Below, piece after piece: positions 47,062 to 58,000 of a stretch of DNA of 64,000 nucleotides. The notes under the pieces were generated by a model, which ran no database searches, was not told the DNA's origin, and worked only from the letters and a program-made list of their open reading frames with translations. The DNA lies in contig NW_021167085.1 of the NCBI RefSeq assembly GCF_003711515.1, positions 1,094,575-1,158,574 on the forward strand, in the 5' to 3' direction. Both the position numbers and the translations under genes were made by a program. Every line of letters begins with the position of its first letter. Positions within the stretch are counted from its first letter, which is position 1. This DNA comes from Sodiomyces alkalinus F11. Lineage: Eukaryota > Ascomycota > Sordariomycetes > Glomerellales > Plectosphaerellaceae.

Positions 47062-48381
47062 ATGTCCGGAATAGCACGCAAGATGATATCACGACCATCG
47101 CTCAGCCGTGTGGCGCCGCCGTCGTCGCTCTCACTTTGCCAGCGTTGTGCCTCGGCACCCTCTCGACGACTACACATGTCGACGGCACCGACCGCATACC
47201 CCTCGAACAAGATTCCACAGCATCCGTGGAAGTTCTTTGGAGCCATTGCCACTAGTCAAAAGCCACGGCGAGAACACCGCGGCATCATTGGGCACGGGAA
47301 GAGGTGGCTCAGTTCCGATGCTCCTCAGGCGCCGTCGGCAGCCCTCGAGCCCGATCTGCGGAAACTCTGCGAGCTGGTGCGAAAGAGCCGGGGGCGGTTT
47401 CTCTCAACCGATGGGATCCCCACCCCGCAGCTCATTCTTGCTGCGCTTCGTACTTGCCAAGGTGCTGCGAATGCTATACATCCCTACCTCGCACAAATAC
47501 CGCCCCGGTCACCCATGACCGCTTCCACCGCCTCGAACCTCCTCTCCCTCGACTTGGACCCCGCGGCATCGGGGACCGCAAAAACAACAGCAAGCGCAAA
47601 CGCCCCGGCGCTCGTCAGGGATGCGATTGAGTGCGTTTCTACCTCCGCATACGCCATTGTGGCACATCCTCCGGTGTTCATCACGCCCGAGGTGTTGGAT
47701 CTCTACGTGACTATCCAAGCTAGGCTTGGCAGGCCTGAGACATTGCCTGACGTATTGGAGCTCTTTGCATCCAAGCCCAAGCCGCGAGTCGTCGACGGCG
47801 CCATCAGTTACGAACCTCAGAACCCCAAGCGGGCCGACAGGGCAATCCAGGCGAGCACGGCCGAAGCGGCTCTGAATTGTGCCATCGAGGCGAGGGACCT
47901 GGATGCGGCCCTGGGTGTCATCGAAGCATGCTACACTACAGAGGCGTTTGTCCGCCAGAAGCTCTTGAAGAAGGCGTTTCTTCCCGTCAGCGTCTTTGGC
48001 GCTGCCCCTTTCGCTGCTTATGGCCTGGCGGCGACGCTCTCGACGTTTCAAAACACGATTGAGCCCGCTACGGCCACCAAATACGCGTTTGCCGGTGTCA
48101 TGGCCTATGTAGGATTTACCGCGACCATCGGCATGGTGGCCGCCATTACCGCGAACGACCAGATGAAGCGGGTCACCTGGGCCCCCGGCACTCCACTGCA
48201 CACCAGGTGGCTCAGGGAAGAAGAGCGAGTAGCCCTGGACGACGTCGCCTGCGCGTGGGGGTTCAAGGAGAAGTGGCGACACGGAGAAGAGGCGGGCCCC
48301 GAGTGGGATGGGCTGCGGGAGTATCTTGGACTCAAGGGGATGATTCTCGACAGGGTTGAGTTTATGGAAGGTATGAGTTGA
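47062..48381 (+). CDS. Hypothetical mitochondrial membrane protein
   Basis: Single exon of 439 aa; family not recognised. The N-terminus MSGIARKMISRPSLSRVAPPSSLSLCQR is rich in Arg and Ser with no acidic residue, then RRLHMS: a good mitochondrial targeting sequence with a plausible cleavage point. The middle (about 95-285) is helical and reads like helical-repeat sequence (LRKLCELVRKSRGRF, TAEAALNCAIEARDLDAALGVIEACY). Two hydrophobic segments follow (AFLPVSVFGAAPFAAYGLAATL and YAFAGVMAYVGFTATIGMVAAI). A charged C-terminus (HTRWLREEERVALDDVACAWGFKEKW, LKGMILDRVEFMEG) looks conserved in type. I infer an inner-membrane protein with a matrix-facing helical domain. No function is assigned. Confidence 0.75.
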   Translation: MSGIARKMISRPSLSRVAPPSSLSLCQRCASAPSRRLHMSTAPTAYPSNKIPQHPWKFFGAIATSQKPRREHRGIIGHGKRWLSSDAPQAPSAALEPDLRKLCELVRKSRGRFLSTDGIPTPQLILAALRTCQGAANAIHPYLAQIPPRSPMTASTASNLLSLDLDPAASGTAKTTASANAPALVRDAIECVSTSAYAIVAHPPVFITPEVLDLYVTIQARLGRPETLPDVLELFASKPKPRVVDGAISYEPQNPKRADRAIQASTAEAALNCAIEARDLDAALGVIEACYTTEAFVRQKLLKKAFLPVSVFGAAPFAAYGLAATLSTFQNTIEPATATKYAFAGVMAYVGFTATIGMVAAITANDQMKRVTWAPGTPLHTRWLREEERVALDDVACAWGFKEKWRHGEEAGPEWDGLREYLGLKGMILDRVEFMEGMS

Positions 48382-49482
48382 AGGTCCGATCGGCAGACGA
48401 ATCTCCCATCCTTGCAGAGATCTATCGATCGTGCTGCAAGGACATGCTCAAATCCAAGGTGCTCAGTTGGAATTACAACGCTGTATTATGCGACCGACCG
48501 CCACGCTTTATCAACCTGCCACGCGACCTCTCCTATTCCTTTCCATTCCTTTCCATCGGCCAACCAGCCAAGGGTTTGGTCTGAGACATGTGGTATCTGA
48601 GATGTGTTGGCGTCGGAGGCTTTATCAGAGCTTTATCGAGAGAACTCGTCACCTTTGTTTTGTCGGCCACCAAAAATGTTTCAACGTCATCTCAGAAACC
48701 CACCAGGGCCCCTGTAACCTCAAATTGGCCATGGCATTTGACAAGATAACGGTATCCGCAACCACAACCACCGTGCATCCCTGTCGGCATTGGGCGCCAA
48801 CCAGTTGTGGATCCTGGTCTGTGTCTTCCAAACTGGACTGTGCTTCTTCTCTCTTTGCTCTGACAAACACACCTACCTACCTTACCCGTCCATCATCTTC
48901 GGATATTATATACCTCCCCTCCATTATTTGTACCCTACTTGGCTATTGGGCTGTCCCGATAGTTCTCCAATCTGGCGGGGTCTGCATCAGCTCTTCCGTT
49001 AGGTGGGTTGGCTAGCTTCACTTGGCTACGGTGAAGTGACACTCTAGCTAGGATGTCCACGAAGATATTCATCCTACTTTTGATAGAATGTACGACGTAC
49101 GTAAGTAACCGGGGATGACATCCGTCATGCGGGCGAGAGTGACATGGGATCTCCTTGTCTGTCTGACCAAGCTTCTTGACCCACAACATTGTACATTATG
49201 CTTTACACACAGACATTGACAGCAACATAGTCAGATTTTCTTGGTATTGCAGTTTGACACAAACTCCTCCAAGCATGGGTTGAGTGTATAAAGAACAAGA
49301 CATCCCTCTTCCCGTCTCTCCTAGTTAGAATGGTCTCCAGGACCATTACCAGACCTTCGTTTTCCTCGTGTTCGCTCTTTTTGTTTTCCTTTCTTTTCTG
49401 CTTTCTTTTCGCTCCATTCTCTCCTTCACAGCGTATTGGAAAGAAAGTTACTCTTGTTTTTGTAAATCGACAAGTCCGTATT
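48382..49482. other. Intergenic, no gene recognised
   Basis: Tandem plus-strand neighbours flank it. A CCTACCTACCTTACC element lies near 48872. The stretch 49340-49430 is T/C-rich and is probably the leader of the next gene. Confidence 0.5.
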
Positions 49483-50875
49483 ATGGACACTTTCGTACCC
49501 GTCGACCCTCCTCGGTGTGCTCACTATGCCAAGTTTGCCTCTCACCTTTGGAGGTGGCAGTTTGATCTGATATATTGGACACTCTTCGGGTTCAATTTGT
49601 TTATATTGTTCAGTGCTGCCTATGCGTATACCAAGTAAGGGCTGCCCTCTCATCCTCCTCCCCCCCTTTTTTCCCCCTTGTTTCGCTTTTCTTCTTTCGA
49701 GTGCCTAAATCTCATCTGAATCACTAGAGTTGAGAGCATGTTGCTGATAGAGGCCCCTATCATCATTGTCCAGGTGTCTGGAAAAACTCGACAGCTACCC
49801 TCGAGACTGCCCCCAGAGAAAGCGGACGACTGTTCGCTGCATCATTTTCGCCTCAGGCTGCGTAGTCCTATCCCTCACCACAGTCATCATGGAGGTCTTC
49901 GCCCTATTGGCGCTCCAGTTCTGTGACGGCGAGGACTTGATGTCACTGTATTGGTCAACGTGGACGATGATGCAAGTCGGCTCCTTGATCGCGGTCTGTG
50001 GCATTATCCTGGCGCTGCTTCATAATCTGAGAGATCGAAAACATCCGTATGTGCCTCACCCTTCCTTCGTCTCTCTCTCTCTCTCTTCTCTATTCCCATC
50101 CCGCCCCCCCGGCTCATTGGGATCCTTGAGGAACAAGCAATAATGAAGGAACGAGAAAAGAAGCAAACGGCAAAGAAATCAATCTTCAGCTGACGCCGCC
50201 TCAATTGATCTAGACCATGGGCCCTTGCTCTTGGTACCCCAGTCCTCGTGGCAGCAGGCCTCTTTAGCTTCCTGCAGTCCTGCGCGTCCAAGAGGCTGAA
50301 ACAATTCGACGAATGGAAACGCATTGCGAAGAAGCAACGACAACGAGGGAGAGACGGGGTGCTCGAAGAGGGTACAGTTCCTATGAGTCAGGTGTAAGTA
50401 CCTCGCCTCGTACTCCGTTCTTTTGGTTACGCACAGACCGGGACGTGATCCGGCGCGCCGGGTTCGACCTACCTAAGCCCACACCTGCGAAGTACTTCGT
50501 ACACCGCTCCGTCCCGCTTGGGCTTCACCGAGGTTGCCAATTTCCCCTAAAATGACAATCAAGGCTAATTTAGGACCAATCAACAGCAACACCATTGCCG
50601 TTGACAGAGACGACGACGACAAGGACGACGATGACAAGGACGACAACGGCGCCCAGGAGGGTGGCGCCCTGCGAGCCGAAATTATCGGTCTCACCCTGGA
50701 CGGCGGCCCCATCATCCATTTTAATGAGGCTCTGCCAAGCCGGCTGCCCAACCACGCCCGGATCATTGGGCGCTGCGACGGCGGGAAGCCCATTGTCATA
50801 TGCAAAAAGGACGGATTTCAGTTTGTTTACCGGACTGGGGGGGCCGCATCGCACTCCAACGACAAGCCTGGTTGA
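49483..50875 (+). CDS. Hypothetical multi-pass membrane protein with Asp/Lys-rich linker
   Basis: Four exons: 49483-49634, 49774-50046, 50214-50393 and 50587-50875, giving 297 aa. The family is not recognised. Four hydrophobic segments are visible: LIYWTLFGFNLFILFSAAYA, TVRCIIFASGCVVLSLTTVIMEVF, WTMMQVGSLIAVCGIILALL and PWALALGTPVLVAAGLFSFL. A basic segment follows (KRLKQFDEWKRIAKKQRQRGR), then a linker DRDDDDKDDDDKDD, and a small C-terminal domain (ALRAEIIGLTLDGGPIIHF, NHARIIGRCDGGKPIVI). Exon 4 is joined because donor GTAAGT, branch GGCTAAT, acceptor AACAG and phase 2 all agree. Without that splice the protein would stop at GTVPMSQV. The intron-1 acceptor at 49773 is chosen because the nearer AG gives a short frame. 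Confidence 0.7.
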
Positions 50876-51707
50876 AAGACGAATCAAAAATATGCTAAGA
50901 AGTGCTCAGCCTCGAGTCTTCTGTTATCGAAGCGGACAGGCTCCCCAGGGTGCGCCAGGTTGATGGAAGAGGATCCCAACAAACTGACATTAATACGAGG
51001 TGCGGACGGACAGACGGACGGACAGACGGACGGACGGACGGACTACAAACATCCGAGCCGCTGGGGGTGGAAACAGAGGGAGAAGAAATGCAAATTCCAA
51101 GAAGGAGACGTCATCGCAAGGGCAACTTTGAAGTTTTCACTTCTTCACTCGGTTCTCCCTTGAGCCTCCTCCACCTCCAGTTAAAGAGTCGAGTCCCTTT
51201 CCAAGAGCGGCATATGAATCTGGGCCCAACTAAGCAAGCTGTCCGTCCGTACAAACCCTGAAACTCCCGTGTACATATATAGCGTCATGCATTAATATAG
51301 ACTTGGACATTCCATGAACGGTTGCACAGAAGAAAAGAGCTCAGCTGTTAATGACTCATCGCCTCTCCGTAGGAATCGACTATGACTGGAACTTTGCTGC
51401 TCGTACATCTCGCGGAGAGACAAGCCAGACATCCTGACGTCGCCCACAGACAAACCAACCACCGGAAGCCAGCCAGTAGACAAGAAAAGGAAGGGAAAAA
51501 AAAATCTCAAGGTTGATCCGACGACAACCAAGGTACCTAGTGAAAAACAGACTCCACGCTACCAAATTGACGTCAGATATTCTAAAACGCCTCAGCCCAA
51601 AAGAAGGATCGGCATTAAGCCAAAAAGGACTGGACCAGGTGGGAACCGCTTTGGGAATCCTTGGAAAATATCCAAGAAGCATCGTGAAAAGGGGGAACAA
51701 GGAGAGT
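50876..51707. other. Convergent 3' spacer with tetranucleotide repeat
   Basis: No gene seen. GGAC/AGAC repeats occupy 51003-51043. Confidence 0.6.
51003..51043. repeat. Imperfect (GGAC)n tetranucleotide repeat
   Basis: About ten units alternating GGAC and AGAC in the 3' flank of the multi-pass membrane-protein gene. Confidence 0.9.
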
Positions 51708-54554
51708 CTACACAATCTTGTACACACTCTTGGCGATCAAGTAGCACGTCAGGCCAAAAAGTAGCAGCCCGGCGGTGAGACACCAAAACCAGGTGAGCGT
51801 TTCGTATTCTTGGCCGGGAACGTAAACGTTCATGCCCCATAGACCGGTGATGATGTTCATCGGCAGGACGATAGTGCCGAGGACGGTAAGTTTACCGAGG
51901 ACATCGGCTGTTTGCTCGGATCGCTCGTTCATGCGGATATTGATCTGAGCCAGGTAGTTTGCGTGAGAGCGAGCCAAAATCCTGAAAAGAAACGACCGTC
52001 AGTCACATTAGCAATACTTCCTGGAGCAGCCGGCAGGGCAGGGGATGAAGGAGCGGCGGCCTAAGAAAAGGAAAAGGAAAAGAAAAGGAAAGAAAAAAGA
52101 AGAAAAAAGAAGAACTCACTTCTCGTAGTGACTCAGGTTGGAGGTCATAGTCACAATGTGGTCTTGAATGTCTCCAAGGTACAGACCAATATCCGACCGA
52201 GGGGTGACCTCCCAGCGCTCGTTGCAGCGCTTGGCGAACCCCTTAATGACGTCCGCCTTGTTCCCTAGCAGCCGGTAGAGACTCATGACGCGCTTGCGGC
52301 AGTCGCCCACGCGCCGCAACATGTCGCCGCCCGATTCTCCCGTCACTCCATCCTCGACCCGCTTCTCGCTGTACGGTAGGCCATCTTTGATCCGCTCGTC
52401 ACTTGAGGTGTGGAGTTGGAGGATGGCGTCATCAATGTCGTCTACCTCATCCTCTATATTTTGGATTAGGGGCCCAAACACGTCCGTGATGTCGTCGATG
52501 ATGGCGTACGAGATCCAGTCCGAGTTGACGATGACAAAGTCCTTGAGCTGCCGAATGCGGCGGCGGACGTTGGCAGGGTGAGGCGTCATGGAAAAGTGGA
52601 AGCTCAAGACGCCCTCGCGGAAGACGATCACATACATGTTGACCGGCTCCAGGTAGTCCTCGCTGTTCGGGTTCTGATTGAAAGATCGGTAGTTGACAAA
52701 GTAGTAGTGCCGGAAGAGCTCCACCTTCTCGCGCGCCTCCTGAACCATGATATCCTCTGCAGACAGAGGGTGAATACCAAAAGCCTTGGAGAGCACTTTC
52801 ATTTCGGCTTCCGTGGGGCACAGCACATCCAGCCACCAGACCGGCCGGTCGCCGTATCTGGGAGCCTTTCTCTTCGGCTCTCCCGTTGGGGACGTCCTGC
52901 GTGATGGCGACTTGGCTCCCGCTGGCGTCGGCGCGCCTGATGCCCCTAGAGAACTCCGCTTCGAGTCCCTTGGATAGCTAGGCTGCGCTTCATGAGGCCC
53001 CGAGCTGTCTGTGGTCTGCGTATTTGCCGTAGAGCCCTGGCGCGTCGACATGGCTGATGCTTCCCCACGACTCGTTCCACCCATCGATGGCTGATGCATA
53101 GTTGACCCCTCGGGAGACGGCTCCTCGTCACCGCTATCTTCCTCGCTGCTAGTATCCGAAAGAACGCGGGGTTCCGGTACGAACAATTCTTGGAAGCTTC
53201 CGCCGGCCTGAACAAGTTCGGAGATGGTCTGGCTGTGAACCGTGCTCTGAAACTCCTCGTTGAAGTAGGTGAACCGGTAAGGGACATCTTCTTCTGTCCG
53301 CATCCAACCGCGGTGGACATTCCGCAGTCGCCCATTGACAAGCTGCGGCTCGGTGATTCGCTTGACCTTCCGCCCCTCGTTCCGACCTTGCTCCATACGG
53401 CTCCACTCGTCGAGGATCGACAAGTCGGGCCAGACGCCGCGTCGACGTCTTGGCCGACGCCGGGCAGTCTCGACAAGGGGTTCGTCAGTCAGTTCCGGTT
53501 CCTCTGTCGGGAAACAGACATCCGCCTCGGCCTCCAGGGCGATTGTCTTGCGGCGAGAGAGTGCAGGAGACGAGGCCGTCATATGAGCGTCGGTGCCGGA
53601 AAGGACACCATCGGAATGGTAGCCCTCATGTGTCAAGTCGCCTAGTTGCGATTCCAAATCGTCCCGAATCATGACATCGCCCAAGGTGAAATCTAAGCCA
53701 TTGGAGGCGTCCATCCGAGGCGACCCTGGAACTGAGGGAGGGTAATTGACATCAAGACCCAATGTTCGCGTCGCCGTGGACTTGCTAGATGGTCGTCGGC
53801 TTGCACGAGGTTTGCCACCTGCGATGTTGATATTGAAGGTCAGCTTCTATCATTCGCTGTATCGGGTTTCCCAGTCTCAAAAAGGGAAGGCCAATAAGAA
53901 GCCCATATGTGTTTAATTGCGTACCTATGCGCATGTCGGCTTTCAACGAACTTGACATCGGCGCCGTAGCAGTCCGGTTGGGTGATCGGGAAAGCAATGG
54001 GGCATATTCATCCAATGCCTCTGCAGCCTCTCCATCGCTATTATCGTCATGATCTTGAGCAACTCGGGACCGACTTGAGAGTTGAGGCTGAAAGGAGTTG
54101 GGCAGGGCTGCAGTGGAAGCCCTTCGGGGTCGAAGGGGTTGCTGGTCTCTGCAAACGACTATCCGTCAGCGCCTTTTGATCCAAAAGGAAACCTCTGCCA
54201 GGCCAGTCGCTCCGTGGACTACTTTTTTCTTCTTTTCCAGTCTTACCTGTGATCCAGCAGTTCTTCACTGTCCATACTTGTGCTGCTAGCATTCGTCCCC
54301 TGAAGGTAGAAGTCAGGGCGCGGAGACTCTGTGTCACCCGTGGGCTCTTCATCCTGCGACTCCTCTGGCAACACAGCAAAGGACTTCCTGCGGCTCCGCT
54401 TCTTCTTGCGTCCAGGGCGCTTCTTTTTGTTATGGGGTTCTTGCTGATCGGCAGTCGATACGGAGGGCGTGGGAGCAGATGTCGTCGACTGGATATGAGG
54501 TCGTGGAGGCACAGCCTGCGCCTCATCTGGCTTGAAGGAGTTCCTGCCCGACAT
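51708..54554 (-). CDS. MNR2: CorA-type Mg2+ transporter, Mnr2/Alr1-like
   Basis: Four exons: 54247-54554, 53925-54148, 52120-53818 and 51708-51981, giving 834 aa. Residues 1-420 are a disordered cytosolic N-terminus rich in Ser/Arg with a polybasic stretch (NKKKRPGRKKKRSRRKS) and EYAPLLSRSP. The CorA cytosolic domain begins near VWWLDVLCPTEAEMKVLSKAFGIHPLSAEDI, then MYVIVFREGVLSFHF and DDITDVFGPLIQNIEDEVDDID. The last exon carries the two membrane helices, with the signature GMN at 793-795 after LPMNIITGLW. Yeast Mnr2 is a vacuolar Mg2+ exporter and Alr1/2 are plasma-membrane importers; the long N-terminus and EYAPLLSRSP favour Mnr2. Location is inferred. All phases agree (2, 1, 2). Intron 3 has a purine-rich tract on the plus strand. 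Confidence 0.93.
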
Positions 54555-55706
54555 TCTTGGGATTTACAAGTGGCGCGGGTGAACCTTTGCCTCGCGAGTT
54601 TGACATTCAATCTCACGGGATATGAACAGACAAACAAAGTGAGTATGAGTCTTCTGAAAGGGATCCGAGGTTACACGTAATAAGGATGTTTAGGCAGTGT
54701 TGACGTTGGCCGTTTCCGAGTCTCCAGTGTCGAGCAAGACCCCACCCCACGCAAGATGACCTAAACATCCCGGTCGGTGCAACGAGTGGTCAGTGCTTCA
54801 CATAGCCAGGAGACAATGCCAGTTATTATTAGGTAGTGGATATTCCGTGTATTAAAACCCTAGGTAGGTAGGTACTGTACTTATAAATGGCATCTACCAT
54901 CTAGGTACCTTTTAGGTACCTGCCTTATTTAGTTACAGTGTACTTTGTACACCATGTTCGCTTCCACACCTCACCGGGAGAACAAGGCACCTCCTATCTC
55001 GGTACCTATGTAGGTAGGTAAAAAGGATTTAACTTGAGAGCGTCATTCTTTCAGTGGGATACCCTACCTGGTATTGCTTCTTCCCCGTTACCTCTCCTCT
55101 AGCCAAATAGATAATTATAAGCACTCCTAGGCATATTTACCATTCGATCTTCCCTGTCATTCTAATATCAAAACGTTTGCCAGGTGGACTTTAATTTAGT
55201 GCTATCTGCCACTATCCGTCAGCAAGCTTCAGGTGAGATCTCGGTAATCGATCCGCAGGGATAGGTGTATGACGATCTCCCACGCCTTCCCTCTTGAGCA
55301 TCCACTCGTTTAGTATGAATACAGGCGGTATATGTCCCAGATATTGTTCTGATTTCTTTTTTGACATTCATTTTGTACAGTGATTTACTATGTGTGTTAT
55401 CCTCTTAGTCTTTCTAAGGTATGTAGTTGGTGAGACATATCGAAGACGCAACCCAAGTGTCTCAGACGTTCATTTTCCCTCCCCGTCGATGTCTCTCGAC
55501 ACCAACTTCTTCTATCATAACCCCTTATCCACACTTATACATCATGTCTTCTATCCTTGATCTGCTTTCTCATGCCATCATCTCATCATCAAACACCAGC
55601 ATCATCCACAATGAACTTCCCTGTGGTCATCACCCTCGCCTGGAGTGACCACATTTCCAAACGCCCGCCCTTTTCCCAAGCATGCTAACCCCGGTTTTGT
55701 ATTTCC
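54555..55706. other. Intergenic, densest GGTACCTAC motif cluster
   Basis: No gene seen. Several GGTAGGTAC/TAGGTACC copies cluster at 54862-54926 and 55000-55022. The right half contains T/C-rich sequence. Confidence 0.5.
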
Positions 55707-57057
55707 CTAAGCTGCCAATCGGCCAGGCTTACCGACTTGGAGGATTTCGCCCGTCAGGCGGTCATCGCTTCGCAGCACCGGCCATGAGGCCCCGTCGGCC
55801 TTTGCCAATGTCACTTCGAGTTTGGTTCCGAGCACCTTGAACGTCGACTTGTCTGGGTCGATTTCTGCGAACAGAGGCACCTCGGCGCGGTACCGCTTCG
55901 GCGTCGGGGTATCGGAAGTGAGCAGATCAAGCGAGAGTGTTCGTGGGTGGAAGTCCACTTTAGCCTTGTCCTTGATGATCTTTTTAAGGAAGAAAGACGT
56001 GATGACCGTCGATGCGGTTTGGTAAAAGTCGGTCCTGCAGCGCGCTCTTGTCAGTTGGCTATTCCCGTAGTTCCCTGGTCGCTGATGCTTTGCATCGTTG
56101 GTGCATGCTAGTCTCAGGGAGTGGTAAATGTAGGAAGACACCAAGATGCATGGGTAAGCACCGGTTGTGCCATGATAAGGAACAGGCAAATGAAAGGAGA
56201 CGACGAGGGCATCAGCTAATGCCATTATCCGTACGTACCTGACTGTCCCAAGGAGCTCTTCGCCTCCCTCGACAGTATTCCCCTCCGCCCCCGGCCCCCC
56301 TTTCTTCTTGCCGCTCCCCACGAACAAGTGCCGATCCTTCGTTTTGCATCCCTCAATCTTCATGAACTGGTCAAATTCTAGGACCCGTCGCTTGCAGCAG
56401 CTGTACCCCTTGCTCCCCTCGTGGAAGATGGGAGTGCCCGGGTGGTGTACGCACTTCTCACCCTCCCGACTGCCACCGGAGTACTTCGCTCCGCACGCCT
56501 TGCGCCGACAGGTCGCGCCGACGGGGATCTGGAGAGCCTGATCGTCCGACTCTGATTCCGGGGGTGGAGGAGGCGGGGATGGTGCCGCTTGTGCCGGGGA
56601 GATAGGTTTGCGAGTTGGTTGGACCGAGGCGGCCGCGAGTTTCTCAACGAGCGCGGAATCGGCCTGGGGCTCTTTCTGCTCGATCTTGGGCGGGTGGTCG
56701 GTTGTGGAATGTTTTCCTTCTGTACATGGCGGGATGGCCATGAACTCTTCGAACGTCAAGTAGCGGGGCTTGCAGCATTTCCAGCCTAAGTATGGGCACC
56801 GTGATTAGCGCATTGAACCGATAACCTCAAGAGCGAAGCCCCCGCATCGTGGCACGTGGTGGTGGCAGAGGCTATTGAGACGTTGGTGTGATAGTTGGAT
56901 ACACGGAGCCAAGCTACCAGCCGCGTGGCGTAAATTTTGTTACTCTCTTACCTTTCTGCCCCTCGTGGAAGACGGGCGGTCCAGGGTGGTAGAGGCAGAC
57001 CTCGTCTGGATCAGTGAAGAGCTTGCCACAGCCCTGATGGACACACTTTTGAGCCAT
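55707..57057 (-). CDS. CHORD-CS domain protein (HSP90/SGT1 co-chaperone, CHP1-like)
   Basis: Three exons: 56952-57057, 56239-56785 and 55707-56034, giving 326 aa. CHORD1 (about 1-62) shows the Cys/His ladder [31 protein letters not shown] and FEEFMAIPPC. A Pro-rich linker follows. CHORD2 (about 128-192) has TCRRKACGAKY, CVHHPGTPIFHEGSKGYSCC and FDQFMKIEGC. A CS domain (about 219-315) starts TDFYQTASTVITSFFLKKI. This order is that of animal CHORDC1/melusin; plant RAR1 lacks the CS domain. The family binds HSP90 through CHORD and CS. The 204-nt second intron (56035-56238) is in frame without stops, so retention would insert 68 residues; GTACGT and TGCAG ends support splicing. The gene is divergent from the glutaredoxin-like gene. 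Confidence 0.93.
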
Positions 57058-57604
57058 AATGGAGCGGTGACTCGAGTTCTCTTGACTTTGTGGTTTGGAC
57101 TAGAATAGGAATGAAGGTATCAATTTGATACGGACTAGAGGGTGCAATCTGGAGGGGGGGAAGCGAGCGGACCTCGAAATATCTACCGGTCGGTGTGACA
57201 GATGGCGGGGCATGGAGCTACCATCGGCAAAGTACCTTTCTTCTCCGCGATTCCAGAATCCAAGGGAGCTACAGATAACCCTGTGCACAGGTCGCGTCAT
57301 GTCACAGAAAACAGGTCTGCTTCGGAGAATAAAACATGGCGCCATCTACTTCTAGGGATTTCGCAAGGGTACCTCGAATTTAATATAGGTAAGGTAAATT
57401 TGAACGCTCAAATATGCTCGATAATGAAGTACAGGCCGAAACGAGACCGTGAAGAAAAGCCTGCTCGCTCGAAGGCAATTGGGATTGGGATAGGGAGAGA
57501 TCAATATTGATAATACTATCACCCTGTTTTGGCAACAGTGCTATTCCGCCGCCCTCTCTTTTTCTTTCTTTCTTGGTAAAACGGAACATCCGGACAGACC
57601 GAAC
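57058..57604. promoter_or_regulatory. Divergent promoter, CHORD-CS / glutaredoxin-like
   Basis: 547 nt between start codons. No gene seen. A GGTAAGGTAAATT element lies near 57390. Confidence 0.45.
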
Positions 57605-58000
57605 ATGCGTCCAACGACACGTCTATGGCACTCCTGCCGCATCACCCTTTTCACCCGCGACAACTGCGGTCTATGCGTCCGCGCCAAGTCAGCCCTTTCC
57701 CACGTCTGGGACCGCCGCCCATTTGAGTACTGCGAAGTCAACATCAGCAGCCCGGACGCCAAACCCTGGAAAGATCTCTATGATTTTGACGTGCCCGTCG
57801 TATGTATCAGGAACTGAACGGGAGCCCTAGGCACGCCCTCAGGTCATACTAATATGGACACTGAATAGATACATCTCAGCAAGGCCTCCGCTCCAAAGGA
57901 AGACCCGCAGCTTGTTACGAAAGCTGTCAAATTGATGCACAGGTTTTCTCCGGAGGAAATACAAGCAAAAATGGACCAGGTTGAGAAGAGCCAAAGTTAG
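57605..58000 (+). CDS. Glutaredoxin-like protein (DUF836 / YDR286C type)
   Basis: Two exons, 57605-57799 and 57869-58000, giving 108 aa. A short N-terminal extension precedes ITLFTRDNCGLCVRAKSAL, with the redox CxxC motif CGLC at residues 21-24. FEYCEVNISSPDAKPWKDLYDFDVPV-IHL follows, with the cis-Pro expected in thioredoxin folds at VPVIHL. The C-terminal helix is SPEEIQAKMDQVEKS. The family is the glutaredoxin-like DUF836 group (human C5orf63, yeast YDR286C), possibly mitochondrial, with no well-defined substrate. The phase-0 intron (GTATGT, GAATAG) joins the conserved VPV-IHL exactly. Confidence 0.88.

Noticed and set aside
47509..48282. 257-codon antisense frame
   Set aside because: Shadow of the GC-rich mitochondrial-protein gene; no recognisable features.
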